From positions 4,775 through 68,774 of the forward strand of contig WKLE02000093.1 in the NCBI GenBank assembly GCA_014885115.2: a stretch of DNA of 64,000 nucleotides, written 5' to 3'. Positions 40,821 to 51,129 of the stretch are shown here, one piece after another. A program made the translations under genes and the position numbers. The stretch is from Asterionellopsis glacialis (Eukaryota > Bacillariophyta > Plagiogrammaphyceae > Rhaphoneidales > Asterionellopsidaceae). The notes beneath the pieces were generated by a model. The model was not told where the DNA came from. It made no database searches and was given only the letters and a program-made list of their open reading frames with translations. How positions within the stretch are numbered: the first letter of the stretch is position 1; each line of letters opens with the position of its first letter.

Positions 40821-42080
40821 TCAAACAATCAATGGTTTACCAAAGGATGTACAATTAGGTTCAGCAACTAAACTTGCAAACACCTTACGTGTCCCCACAG
40901 GACCAGACCACAATCGACGTGCATGCATCATGGTATAATTGCATATCAATGCAACATCACCTTTCTGCCATTCTACATTCACGGCTAATTCTTCACAAAT
41001 ATTCTTCGCGTCTAACAATATGTCAAGGTCCAATGTATCCTTGTCGTCACCACCGTTTGCGTCATGCTGTACAGGTCCAAATCGGACACATGCATCAATA
41101 CCTACTTGTGTAGGTACATCCGTTAATGGATTGTATCCACCACCATTTACACCAACATTACTAAATTCCAAGGCATTGGCTACTGTTGCAATTAATTGAT
41201 TAAAGAAACACTTTTTACCATGAATTGGTTTAACTGCATCCAATACAGGTGTGGTGCATTTTAAAAAGTCACCTGGCATTTTCGTACTACTCGCATTCGC
41301 ATTAGGAGGACCTACTCCCCATTCCCATGTCCATCCACCACGTTTCATTTTCTCTTCCGCTTCTTCCTTGCTGGATACATGAAAAAAAGATTTCCACGAT
41401 CGACCAGCACCCTTGCTTGTATCTTGTTCGGGTCCTGTATAAAATGTATATTGTACACCACGTGTTTCACAATCCTGTATAAATTTTGGATACTTTTCCT
41501 GTAATGCATCATACACCAGTACCGACGATACTAACCCTGTTTGTCCTCCCACATCATTTTTCCCAGCTGGTACTTCACAACAAAAAAATACTTTGGAGGG
41601 CCATTTAGGGGTTTGTGCTTGTTCATGATGAAAGACTAATCCACCTGATTTACCTTCATTTGTCGTACATATACGTTCGTCGACACGTTCCCGTACGGCA
41701 AAACTCATGGATGTTTCATAACTTAAATCTGTATAATCATGAAATGACTTGACAAACGCATTAAAATCATAATGTGACTTCACTGGTGATTGTAATGACG
41801 ACGATTGTTTTTTCTCCATTGGAAAATTACGAAACAATACAACACCACTCTCCATCAAGGCTTGATCAATTTGAGAACGATAGGTTTGAATAAATTTTGT
41901 AACATCATTGATATCCTTTAATTGCAATTTGGATGATGACGACGACGGTGGTGGGGGTGATAATACACAAGGTATTGTCACATTGTCAAATTTACGTTGT
42001 TCTGGTGCATCATGACAGCGAAAGGAATCAAATACCGCAGTATCATTCTCATTATCGTTGTTGGTGCTTTCGTTGCTCAT
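40821..42080 (-). CDS. TauD/TfdA-like Fe(II)/2-oxoglutarate dioxygenase, second copy
   Basis: 419 residues, single exon, no obvious signal peptide, so probably cytosolic. The Fe(II) site is visible as H151-x-E153 (in GLVFHHEQAQTP) and a distal His in MMHARR (H386), with R398 in PVGTRKVFASL for 2-oxoglutarate binding. GVVLFRNFP near residue 80 is the common N-terminal strand of the family (compare SAVIFRDFE in the neighbouring gene). Pro/Ser and Asp/Glu/Asn low-complexity segments lie near the N-terminus. It is only distantly similar to the plastid-targeted neighbour and lacks its introns. The reaction is expected to be oxidation of a small molecule coupled to decarboxylation of 2-oxoglutarate; the substrate is unknown. 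The adjacency may come from an old duplication or from functional grouping. Confidence 0.85.
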   Translation of the reverse strand: MSNESTNNDNENDTAVFDSFRCHDAPEQRKFDNVTIPCVLSPPPPSSSSSKLQLKDINDVTKFIQTYRSQIDQALMESGVVLFRNFPMEKKQSSSLQSPVKSHYDFNAFVKSFHDYTDLSYETSMSFAVRERVDERICTTNEGKSGGLVFHHEQAQTPKWPSKVFFCCEVPAGKNDVGGQTGLVSSVLVYDALQEKYPKFIQDCETRGVQYTFYTGPEQDTSKGAGRSWKSFFHVSSKEEAEEKMKRGGWTWEWGVGPPNANASSTKMPGDFLKCTTPVLDAVKPIHGKKCFFNQLIATVANALEFSNVGVNGGGYNPLTDVPTQVGIDACVRFGPVQHDANGGDDKDTLDLDILLDAKNICEELAVNVEWQKGDVALICNYTMMHARRLWSGPVGTRKVFASLVAEPNCTSFGKPLIV

Positions 42081-42794
42081 GCTTTATGTTATAGAGATGC
42101 TTATAGATGGATTACAATGTATCCGGATGTGCCTGTGTAATTGAGCTGTGTAATGTGCCTGTGTCTCGTTTCTCGAACAGAACAATAACTCCCTGTCGGA
42201 TGTGATGTCTCCTCTGCCAGATGACAGAAGATGACACCTCTTTTGTATTCGAAAATTCAAAATTTTGATGGGCACAAAAGGTGTCAACCCCTTCCCCCCA
42301 GAAGATCTTTTCTTTCGTGTCTGCGTCTTCCCGAATAAAAGAGAACCACTCACCCAAAAGACAAGGCAATTAGTCCTACAAGCGTGCTTCACTGCGCCAT
42401 AGGTAGCTCTTTTGTTTTTACAGAAATGTCCAAAAGCGTACGTACGTCAGCTGTTCAATGTCTGGCTCGCAGTACCTTCGATGTACAGAGATGGGTCTAC
42501 TTGCACTCCACGTTGAAAGTTGTCGAAAAGACTGATGTCGCGATCTTTTGTGAGGTTGACATGCCGGTGATTCTGTAGTCCTTCCTACATGAGAGGATTC
42601 GCATGTGATAGCTCTTTGAAATTGGAGGCAAAACCAAGAGCAAACAACAATTAAAAATAGTCTAGTTGGAGATTTCGACGACAGTGACACCCTTGCGTGA
42701 CATCCATCAACTTTAATCGATTTGTTTAGAGCTTTTCGTTTGCGGCAACAAGAGAAATTTAGCAAAGGAGAAAATATAACAATATTTTTCCATC
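42081..42794. other. Divergent intergenic/promoter region
   Basis: This separates the start of the dioxygenase gene (minus) from that of the plastid Lys/Ala-rich protein (plus). No gene is supported. An A-rich leader precedes the ATG at 42795. Confidence 0.45.
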
Positions 42795-45614
42795 ATGAAA
42801 ATCCCTTCTTTTGCAACATGGCTTGCCTTGATGGCTTGTACGGCTAATGATGTTAGTGCTTTTACACCAACACAACTGAATCCTCACATTCATACACGAC
42901 AAGCTCATACTTCACCATTGTTTAGTGCTCCTGTGGTTCCTAATGGCTTGGAAGAAGGAGAAGAAAGTAACAATAAACACAACGGCAACAAAATATCATC
43001 GTTTCGCAAAATTCGTTCTAAAATCAGTCGTAAAGTAAAGCCAGTTTCATTGGCATTATTGACATTGTTATCATTAGAAAAGACGACTCCGCTTTTACAT
43101 CAATCAGCACATGCATCAGCACCTGTCATGTTGATGCCAAAGATGAAACAAATGGATCCTGAAGAGGTTGCATTTGATCAGTATTACAAAAGAGAAGATG
43201 AGCGTGTCAAGGCTCAAATGGCAGAACGTCAGCGCAACATGAGAGAGATTGAAGCACGAGATGGCAAGGAGGCACGCATTGCCTATGAACGTGCATGGGA
43301 TCGTGAACGGAAGGCTGAATCAGATGCCAAGGTACAAGGACTGGATATATTAAAACGCTCGCTATTGGATCAGGGGATCTGTCCATTTGTGGATCCTGAA
43401 GGCTTTCGTCAAATTACTAAATATGAGACTGGTATGGATTTAGCGGATTTTGAGGGCACACAAGCTAATATGGAAAAGATTAACCAAGAAAAGTATCCCG
43501 AACAATCACAGGCAACCAAAAAGAAAAATCATCGATTTATTATACAATGTAAAGTACAGGATTTAAAACGTCGTGGTATGGATCCACTTCAATATTTTGA
43601 AGATAATCAACGTGAAACGACTCAAATATTAGAAATGTTTCCCAAGTCTGCAGCTGAATTAGCAAATCAATTTAGATCTAATTTGGAACAATATGGACAA
43701 ATCGTGCCGCCCAAGGATGGTGAAGAACCCTTGCCACCGCTTGCCACAGTTGAAACCGAAACAGCAGCAGCGGTGGCGGCACCTTCGAAAAAGGATATCA
43801 AAGCTGAAAAGGCAGCTGCCAAAACCAAGGCACAAGAGGAAAAGGCTGCAGCAAAGGCGAAAGCGCAAGAGGAAAAGGCTGCAGCAAAGGTGAAAGCACA
43901 AGAGGAAAAGGCTGCAGCAAAGGCAGAAAAACAAAAGGCAAAGGAAGAAGCCAAAGCTGCCAAGGATGCTGCCAAGCAGGAAAAGGCAACTGCCAAAGAA
44001 GCAGCCAAGGCGGCAGCTGCTGCAGCGGCGGCTACAACTGCTGCAACCGCCGCCGCTGCTGCTAGCGCAGCTGGAAGTGCAGCTGCGGAAGGTGCTGTGA
44101 GTGCTGGATCAGACTTGGTAACAACGACGCCATCAGCCGAAACAGGAGAAAGCACTGTGGAAGGAGCAGCTACTGCTACCGTGGAAGGAAGCGCCACTCC
44201 TACTACTGCCGTAACTACTACAACTGCAGAATCTAGTAGCAAAATCCCTATCGTTCCTGCATCAGCTGCATTTGTAGTTACAGCAGTTGGTGGTGGGTAT
44301 GCATTCAAGGTATACAAGGAGAAAGCTGATTTAGCTGAAGAAGAACGTCAAAGACAGTTTAAATTAATCATGGGTGATGGCGATGCTGGTGATTCAAATA
44401 CATTCCCTGGACGTGCATTGGAAGAGGTTGATGTCGATACTACTGAGTTATTAGATGATTTGCAACCGCCAACGGCATCCCAGAAAAATGCTGCAGACTC
44501 ACCTGTTGCATCAACATCTTCAGATGCAACATCATCGTCACCTGCTCCTAAGAAGAAAAAGGGAATTAAATCTATGTTTTCCAAGAAAAACACAAATGAC
44601 CGTGAAACAGACTTAACATCACTGGTATCTCCAGGTGCTGAGGCACCGGAATTTGCATTGTTACTTGCCAAGATTTTGACATTTGGTGCACCAGGACGAT
44701 TCCCACAGGTGATTGCATTACCAGGAATCGATATGCCCATGACAGAATTTGTGTTGGATGATGCCAAATCCAAGTTATTAGAATTTAGGACAACAGCAGG
44801 CTTATCTGATAAGGCATCGGCTGAAGTCTTTGCTAATGTTGTGAATTGTATGTTGATTGATATTGTTGATCTTGCATCTTCTACTCTTCGAGAAAAGGAT
44901 ACCAAAATTACAGTTGATGCTATCAACATTGTTGTAGACTTTATGAATCATGCTGCCTCTCTCTATGATGCCGTTGCTGGGGTATGTAAAACGATTTCTT
45001 GCTCGTGTATGTCTCCCTCGCTCTTCTCAACACAATCTCATCTCCTTTCATCTTTACTGTTTCCGCTTCATTTTTAGGATGTCGTTATCAATCCTGTGAC
45101 GTACGGTGGACGTCTCGGTAAGGGTAAACTTGAACAAATGTTTACAGCCTATGCAACGTCTGCCAATGCTGATCAAGATCGACTTCAATTGTTACAAGAT
45201 GTCTTTGTCATTAGCGATAAGAAGGTTGAGGGCATTATGATGAAAGATATGCAAAAGAAGATGATGGCCATGATGAAGGGTGAAGTACCTGAAGGCATGG
45301 AGGGTATGGAAGAAATGATGGCAGCTATGGCAGGTGGTGAAGGTATGGAAGGTGGATTACCTGGTATGGGTGATCTAGGTGATATGCCAGAACCTAGTGC
45401 TGAAGAAACCAAACAAATGTTAACTGCTCTTAAAGATATGAAGGACGCAGGTATGATCCCCAAGGAAGAGTTGGTTGAAGTGAGAAAGCAATTTGCTGAC
45501 TCTTTCGGTGCAAGTATCGATGAACTGATGGCCAAGGCTGATGGTGATGCAGAGGCCTTAAGTCCCGAAGAAAAGGAAATGTTGGATTTAATGAAATCTA
45601 TATTAGATGACTAG
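42795..45614 (+). CDS. Plastid-targeted Lys/Ala-rich protein of unknown function (2 exons)
   Basis: Exons 42795-44981 and 45078-45614 (intron GTATGT...TTTTTAG, 96 bases) give 907 residues. The N-terminus is a signal peptide ending DVSA before F23 (FTPTQ), an ASAFAP-like plastid motif. A second hydrophobic stretch (82-93), with an AHASA site at ~105-109, could direct thylakoid transfer. Residues ~115-320 are helical and charged. Residues ~332-420 contain near-perfect repeats of KAQEEKAAAKA, then Ala runs. A Thr/Glu-rich region and one membrane helix follow (about 484-506). The conserved-looking C-terminal part (~610-907) is helical (KILTFGAPGRFPQVIALPGIDMPM) and ends in a Met/Gly/Glu-rich segment (GMEGMEEMMAAMAGG) and an acidic tail. 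I recognise no named domain. A structural or scaffold role at the thylakoid or inner envelope is inference. Confidence 0.85.
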
Positions 45615-46099
45615 AGCGAAAAAAATGGCGAGGGGCGGAGACTATTAGCGAAACAGGACAGAGGAGGGAAGAGTAAATAATAAGGTTATAGCAATAATAC
45701 CTATTCTGAACACTCCACTCCACTTCCTACTTACTTGCTACTCTTTTCAATTGGTACCTGCTCGCACCTCAATACATATCACCACTATAACGTTACCGTC
45801 GAATCCTAATTCCCAATCTCATTTTACCTCTTTTCTCGTATCTCATGTAGAAGAGGGAACTGCTCTCACTTTACCATCATCTTAAAATGTCCAATGGACA
45901 ATTTTAACGTGATTGGTGATGGTTCTTACAATCGATACTTTTAGGTTTAGCGAAATTTCCTTCCGGCAAAAAGCAGAAGGAGTGGCAGCAGAGAACCCAA
46001 ACTTTGATTTCCCCGAACAAGGTGCGGGGGGAAGCTTGGAAAATAAGGTGTAAAGCACCAGCTATAATATTTTTAGAGCTATACAAGCTCACATATGTA
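45615..46099. other. Convergent intergenic region
   Basis: This lies between the 3' ends of two convergent plastid-targeted genes. An imperfect inverted repeat (about 45883 AAAATGTCCAATGGACAATTTT) could act in transcript end formation. Nothing else was seen. Confidence 0.4.
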
Positions 46100-47392
46100 C
46101 TATAATAATAATTGAGAATCTGATTTCACGTTATCAAACAGTCCTGCATAAGTTGCGCTACCTGTTATTTCATTACCCGATTGTGCATTGAATTCAGGTT
46201 GTAGTTTGGTACGTGTACTTGTACGATATGCTTCCACAGTACTCCCTTGATACGTTGTATGAGGATTGACAATCGCACCTACAACTACACCAGCTAATTC
46301 ATCACGACTAATACCACCACCAATTGTATCGCCTTGATTAAGTTCAATATCTAGCGGTCCATTCTTACTTTTGACACCTAATAATGGTCCTGGGCGTATA
46401 ATGACATAATTATTGCTATTCTTGGTATTGCGACGGATGGCACGTAGTTGATCTTCGCCCGAACGTTTGGCATCCATAATTTGATCATAATTGCCACCTA
46501 AATTATTTGTCATTTTATAACTCTTAGATTCAGGTCGACTAACAGCCAAGGCGGAAACTAATACGAATTTCACATTATCAAGATTTTGTACAGCTTTGGC
46601 AATATTGGCAACGCCATCGGCATCAACTTGAAACGCGGTGCCACCTTGCTTACTTGCGGATGCACAATAGACAATTGCCGATGGATGGATCTCATTCATT
46701 ATGCGGGCTAGATTATCTACAGAATCACAAACATTGACAGGATTAGGATAATGTGTAACAAATACTGATGGATCATTCGTAGTACCTCCCGTTTCTTGTT
46801 TGCTTATTTTGTTGGGTAGTATAGGTGCCTTTCCTGTTCGTGTCATTGTAACACTATACAGCCCTTCCCTGGTTAAGGCTAAAGCAACTTCCTTGCCTGT
46901 TTTGCCACCACCACCCAGAATAACAACTGGATTCTCAGGCGTTGATCCTGGTGGTGGTGCTAGTACTTCCTTTGTTGCTGCCAATGATGAACTTGTTGTT
47001 GAAAGCAATGCAATTGTTGTTGTTAAAGCAGTACGAAACATAGTTTGGCGACGTAATGATAATACTTCAACGGATGATTGATAGATATCATTTTTGTCAT
47101 CGTTATGATTGCTATTGTCTTTGTCATGGTAACCATCGTTTTTTACTGTAGAGCTTGATTTCAAGGCACTCTTGTTTGTTGTTCCAGTTGGATAGAATAA
47201 AGGGTGTGATATCTTAAGAACACCACGTGGTGGATATATATTGCTTCTCTTCGTCGTCGCCGTTGTGGTGATGGATGTAGAACTAGTAGTGATAAATGAC
47301 GATTCTACTGGTAGTGTCATAAAACTCAACAAAACCACATGAACAACAACGACACGAAGAATACGACAACAAGTCCAATTCAGTTTTAGCAT
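46100..47392 (-). CDS. Plastid SDR/NmrA-like NAD(P)-binding protein with Tat-like second signal
   Basis: 430 residues from the ATG at 47392, chosen because it opens directly into a signal peptide (RILRVVVVHVVLLSFMTLP). An upstream in-frame ATG at 47497 would bury that signal. The peptide ends VESS before F, resembling the diatom plastid motif. Around residues 112-140 a second leader appears: SLRRQTMF, a hydrophobic segment, then SLAAT, like a twin-arginine thylakoid-transfer signal. The rest is an atypical short-chain dehydrogenase fold: VVILGGGGKTGKEVA (about 156-170) for nucleotide binding, then IVYCASAS, KFVLVSALAVS, and YVIIRPGPLLG, where this superfamily places its product-side loop. No YxxxK catalytic pair is certain, as in NmrA/TIC62-like members that sense redox or act as chaperones. 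Function beyond this is not assigned. Confidence 0.85.
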   Translation of the reverse strand: MLKLNWTCCRILRVVVVHVVLLSFMTLPVESSFITTSSTSITTTATTKRSNIYPPRGVLKISHPLFYPTGTTNKSALKSSSTVKNDGYHDKDNSNHNDDKNDIYQSSVEVLSLRRQTMFRTALTTTIALLSTTSSSLAATKEVLAPPPGSTPENPVVILGGGGKTGKEVALALTREGLYSVTMTRTGKAPILPNKISKQETGGTTNDPSVFVTHYPNPVNVCDSVDNLARIMNEIHPSAIVYCASASKQGGTAFQVDADGVANIAKAVQNLDNVKFVLVSALAVSRPESKSYKMTNNLGGNYDQIMDAKRSGEDQLRAIRRNTKNSNNYVIIRPGPLLGVKSKNGPLDIELNQGDTIGGGISRDELAGVVVGAIVNPHTTYQGSTVEAYRTSTRTKLQPEFNAQSGNEITGSATYAGLFDNVKSDSQLLL

Positions 47393-47929
47393 ACTTTTAA
47401 ACTTTGTCTTGCAGAAGAGGGACACTTTGTATAGCTGTGTCTGGTGTTTTTCAATTAGAAAAGTTTTCAATGTTGCAACAACTTTTGGATGTTGCAATGG
47501 GAAGGGGCATAGGTGTCATCAGTCATCATACCTCACTTTTTTCCAAAGAACATAATGTTGTTGGTTGACACTTGAACGTATCCTCTTTAGGTCCTCTACA
47601 GTGTATGATACCGTAGGACTAGACTAGTAGTCCTAGAATCTACGTACGTACCTCGATACCGTTCGTTACCTGGTCCACTAATGTCTGGTCGCCACACGTA
47701 TGTGCACTGTACGAGCAGTACCAGGTACTCTAGAGATACGACCTAAAGTCCGTAATCCCAGGAATATCTGGCATTTTGTTCCTCATCACTAGTCAGTCAA
47801 AGGCGAATTTCTGACAAATTATGATCTAGAATGTTGGATGTTGTCATTTCTCTGGTTAATCACGTAAAATTGGGTCTAAAATCAGTTTTTGGTACTTTTT
47901 TTACAGACAACCACAGTTCTAATATTTCT
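47393..47929. other. Intergenic region with GTAC-rich island
   Basis: It contains TAGGACTAGACTAGTAGTCCTAG-like palindromic DNA (47611-47635) and a GTAC-rich patch (47640-47740). No gene is supported. Confidence 0.45.
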
Positions 47930-50260
47930 TCTGCAGCCACCCGGCCTATTCACTACTGTGGTCCAACAATTTCTCTCCACATTTGATGGGGTGTTAGAAC
48001 TACCACGCTGCTGGCTACCCCTTAAACAACGAGTCCATGGTCAGCTTCTTATGGACCTTTTCACTCAATGGACAAGCTCAACCAAGAATCTACAATGAAT
48101 AAATGCTTGCCAGCTATACCTTCAAGTACAAACAGTTGCGGATTTGGCCAATGCACAAGCTACCCATATACAGAGTGATATGCTTACCGGGTTCACCACA
48201 TCCCAGATTACTAAACTTCTTTGGCCCCAACAGACTTATCCTCCAAAAAGATGATGGGATGTATGGAAATGAGTTATCAAGAGCACACTAAAAGTCCCCC
48301 AGAGTCATGATCTGGATTTAGAGACACATCTGGCTCATGGATATGAACTCCCAATATAAAATATAAATCCATCATCAAAATTCCAAGCAGAAGACTTCTC
48401 ATACGGACAGAGTTCATGGGAATATACACAATACATAAGGAAACAAATAGAAACTATACAAAATATTCAACAGAACATTCACAAGAGATTGGTGTACCTG
48501 ATCATTATGTCCCTTCCAACATGACAAAATCCAACTCACATATAAGAGTTCAATTCTCTGATTACAACTGTGACCCTCCACTACCAATTCCATGTATGTT
48601 TGCTGCCTACATGGAGACAGTACATGCCTTCATCATAGAATTACTCCTACATGTCACCCAAGTAATATCCACAGCAGAACTACTCCATATATTTACTGCT
48701 GGTGAAAATATCATTTTTGGGTCAGATGGCTCCAAAAAAACTAAGGGAGGTACGTTTGCCTGGATAGCAGACCCACAATACCATCGTAGAAGGGATGGGA
48801 ACTGTTCATGGGTTACTGATGACCCAATCATCCCACAGATCAGAACTGTATAGCCTCACAATAGCATACAAATATTTCTATCATTTCTGTAAGTACTTTC
48901 AAATTACATAAACTACAACTAATAATTTAGAATCTTTATGTGATAACATAGAAAGCGTTTGAAAACAAAAAATGCCCACAAACCACTTAAAGGCAAATCC
49001 AGATATCTCAGCATAGACTGTGACATTGAATCCCAACTAAGAGGCACCACTCAAAAGGCTCCATTTACTCACTCCTCATCCTGGATTAAGGGACATCAAA
49101 ATGAGATTATTCTGGACGAAGAATTATCACATGATGCATGACTCAACATTGCAGCAGATGAACTGGCCAATCTTGCCTATACCCACTGTAAACCATCTCA
49201 AGACATGTCAAATCCAATTCCATCAAACCCGGTATCACTCCCAATCTACAACAAGCACATAACATCTAAACTTAAATGATGTGTAGAAGATGCAATATTT
49301 CTTCCTCATATCCAAGAATACCATATAGAGAAATATGCATGGACACCCAAAGTATGGAATACAATTGATTGGGAGGCATTTCAAACAGCCATTTGCCAAG
49401 CTACACCAGGTCTCCATAGGTTTCTCCACCAGTATACATGTAAATGGCTACCAGTAGGAAGTCAAACAAAATTTTACAGCCAACACACCAATGCCAAATG
49501 TGTCAGCTGTAACAAGCCTGAAGATGAGACCTGTGATCACATATATCAATATAGGAATACTCAAAGACACCAAAATTTGCAACAGAGAACTCTAACCATG
49601 GCAGACATCCTAAGAAAGCATCACACATATAAGCCTATAATCATTGCCATCCAAAACAACCTTCTTCAATGGATAAATCAGGACCTACCATACACCCCCT
49701 CACTACCAACTACTCAAGAAACATACAATATGATCCTACTAATACAAGAGGCACTATCTGAACAAATAGAAATAGGATGGAAACACATGGTGCTGAAAGG
49801 ATGGATGTCTAGTAAATGGAAATTAGCCCAGGATGCGTTCTATCAAAGTGAAAAACATAAAAATCCAAAGATCAACACAAAGTATCACAACTGTACTGCA
49901 TGGAGTAAACACCTTATCATAGCATTATAGACTATTGTATATGATGCCTAGCAGTTCAGAAACAAAGACATACATGGCCACTCAAAAGAAGAAGAAAAAG
50001 AATTGAAACTTGCAAGACTAAGGAACAAAGTGAGAGGAGCATACACCAAAAGGTTAACACATCCAATAAGCCTTCAATGGTGATACTTTATGAGGACAGT
50101 TAATGACAGACTCAACAAGACATCAGCATAATTAAAAGCATGGTATGAGAATTTACAAGAAGCAATTACAGCAACAAAAGCTCAGGTAACACCTCCAAAC
50201 TGGAATTGGATAGAGATTTCAGGTGGATCATTCTTGTATCAAGTGTGATATGAATATTTA
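47930..50260 (+). mobile_element. Decayed LINE-like retroelement with RNase H and C-terminal region
   Basis: Broken plus-strand frames show an RNase H-like core: FGSDGSKKTKGGTFAW (about 48716-48763), a middle block LSIDCDIESQL with SSWIKGHQ (about 49000-49100), and AADELANLAYTHC (49155-49190). Then comes a region typical of the C-termini of diatom LINE-like elements: WNTIDWEAFQTAI, a CVSCNKPEDETCDHIYQ zinc-knuckle-like motif (about 49500), QEALSEQIEIGWKHMVLKGW and LRNKVRGAYTKR. Several stops and frame changes show that the copy is inactive. The reverse transcriptase core is not convincingly present, so the element is 5'-truncated. The termini are approximate. Confidence 0.7.
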
Positions 50261-51129
50261 CGTGCACTTGGTTACCCTGTTGGCATGATTAGGACTGTGA
50301 AACATTGATTAATTAGTTAGCTTCAGGTAGGTATTTAACAATGTATAAAAATTTCTTATTAATAATATTTCTTCTGCTGCCTGTGATTATTAGCTTCCAT
50401 AAAACCAGAATCAACTAAAATAAACTAATGTGGATGCTGAAGAAAGTAATACATGATGATATGATAATGATTGATTGTTTTGTGTTGTTAACTGTCAATT
50501 ATTGCATGACAATATTTTTAAATTAAAAAAAATTGGGACTCTATCTGCTGATTATATCATTTTTATTCCAGCTTGCCTCTTGACAATTGACCCACAACAA
50601 TCAACTTCCAATTCTACAATCTGTAAAAGTATGATTCAGCTAAAAATGTCACAGAGGTGGGAGATTCCAATTGATTGTTGTTGTTCTTCTTTGTCCATAT
50701 TTGTGCAAAAAAAATGTGGGATATGATGATGCTACCATAGCATCTATTTCTGTCCAGAACAGGATTTCCTGCTGTAATCACTTTTCACCTGTAATCTTAA
50801 AATATAAATGAACAATAATATCAAAGACTGCATATCCCAGGAATAGAGGAGTAAACAACAGGCTACAAAAAGAACTGGTCATAATATTCACAAGGCTTTT
50901 GTCATAAAGGAGGAATAATAACAGTATATAAGGAAAGAATGTGAAAACAAAAAGCTACAAAAACAACTGAAGTTTTGAATGTTACAGTCAACAACATGTC
51001 TAATTTTTCATGCTTTCCTGATATGACTCTACCACCATAACATAAAACCTATCTGCCATTTAAGAAATGTACATTTCAAAAATTAATGATAACTATACCC
51101 AGAAAACAAAACAAAATCACAAGCACTTT
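50261..51129. other. AT-rich intergenic region
   Basis: No gene is supported. The composition is uniformly AT-rich and short ORFs are random. It leads into the tandem array. Confidence 0.45.

Noticed and set aside
43667..44317. Ala/Val-rich 216-residue ORF on the minus strand
   Set aside because: It is the antisense shadow of the Lys/Ala/Glu repeats in the plus-strand plastid gene, which has the signal peptide, splice sites and continuous reading frame.
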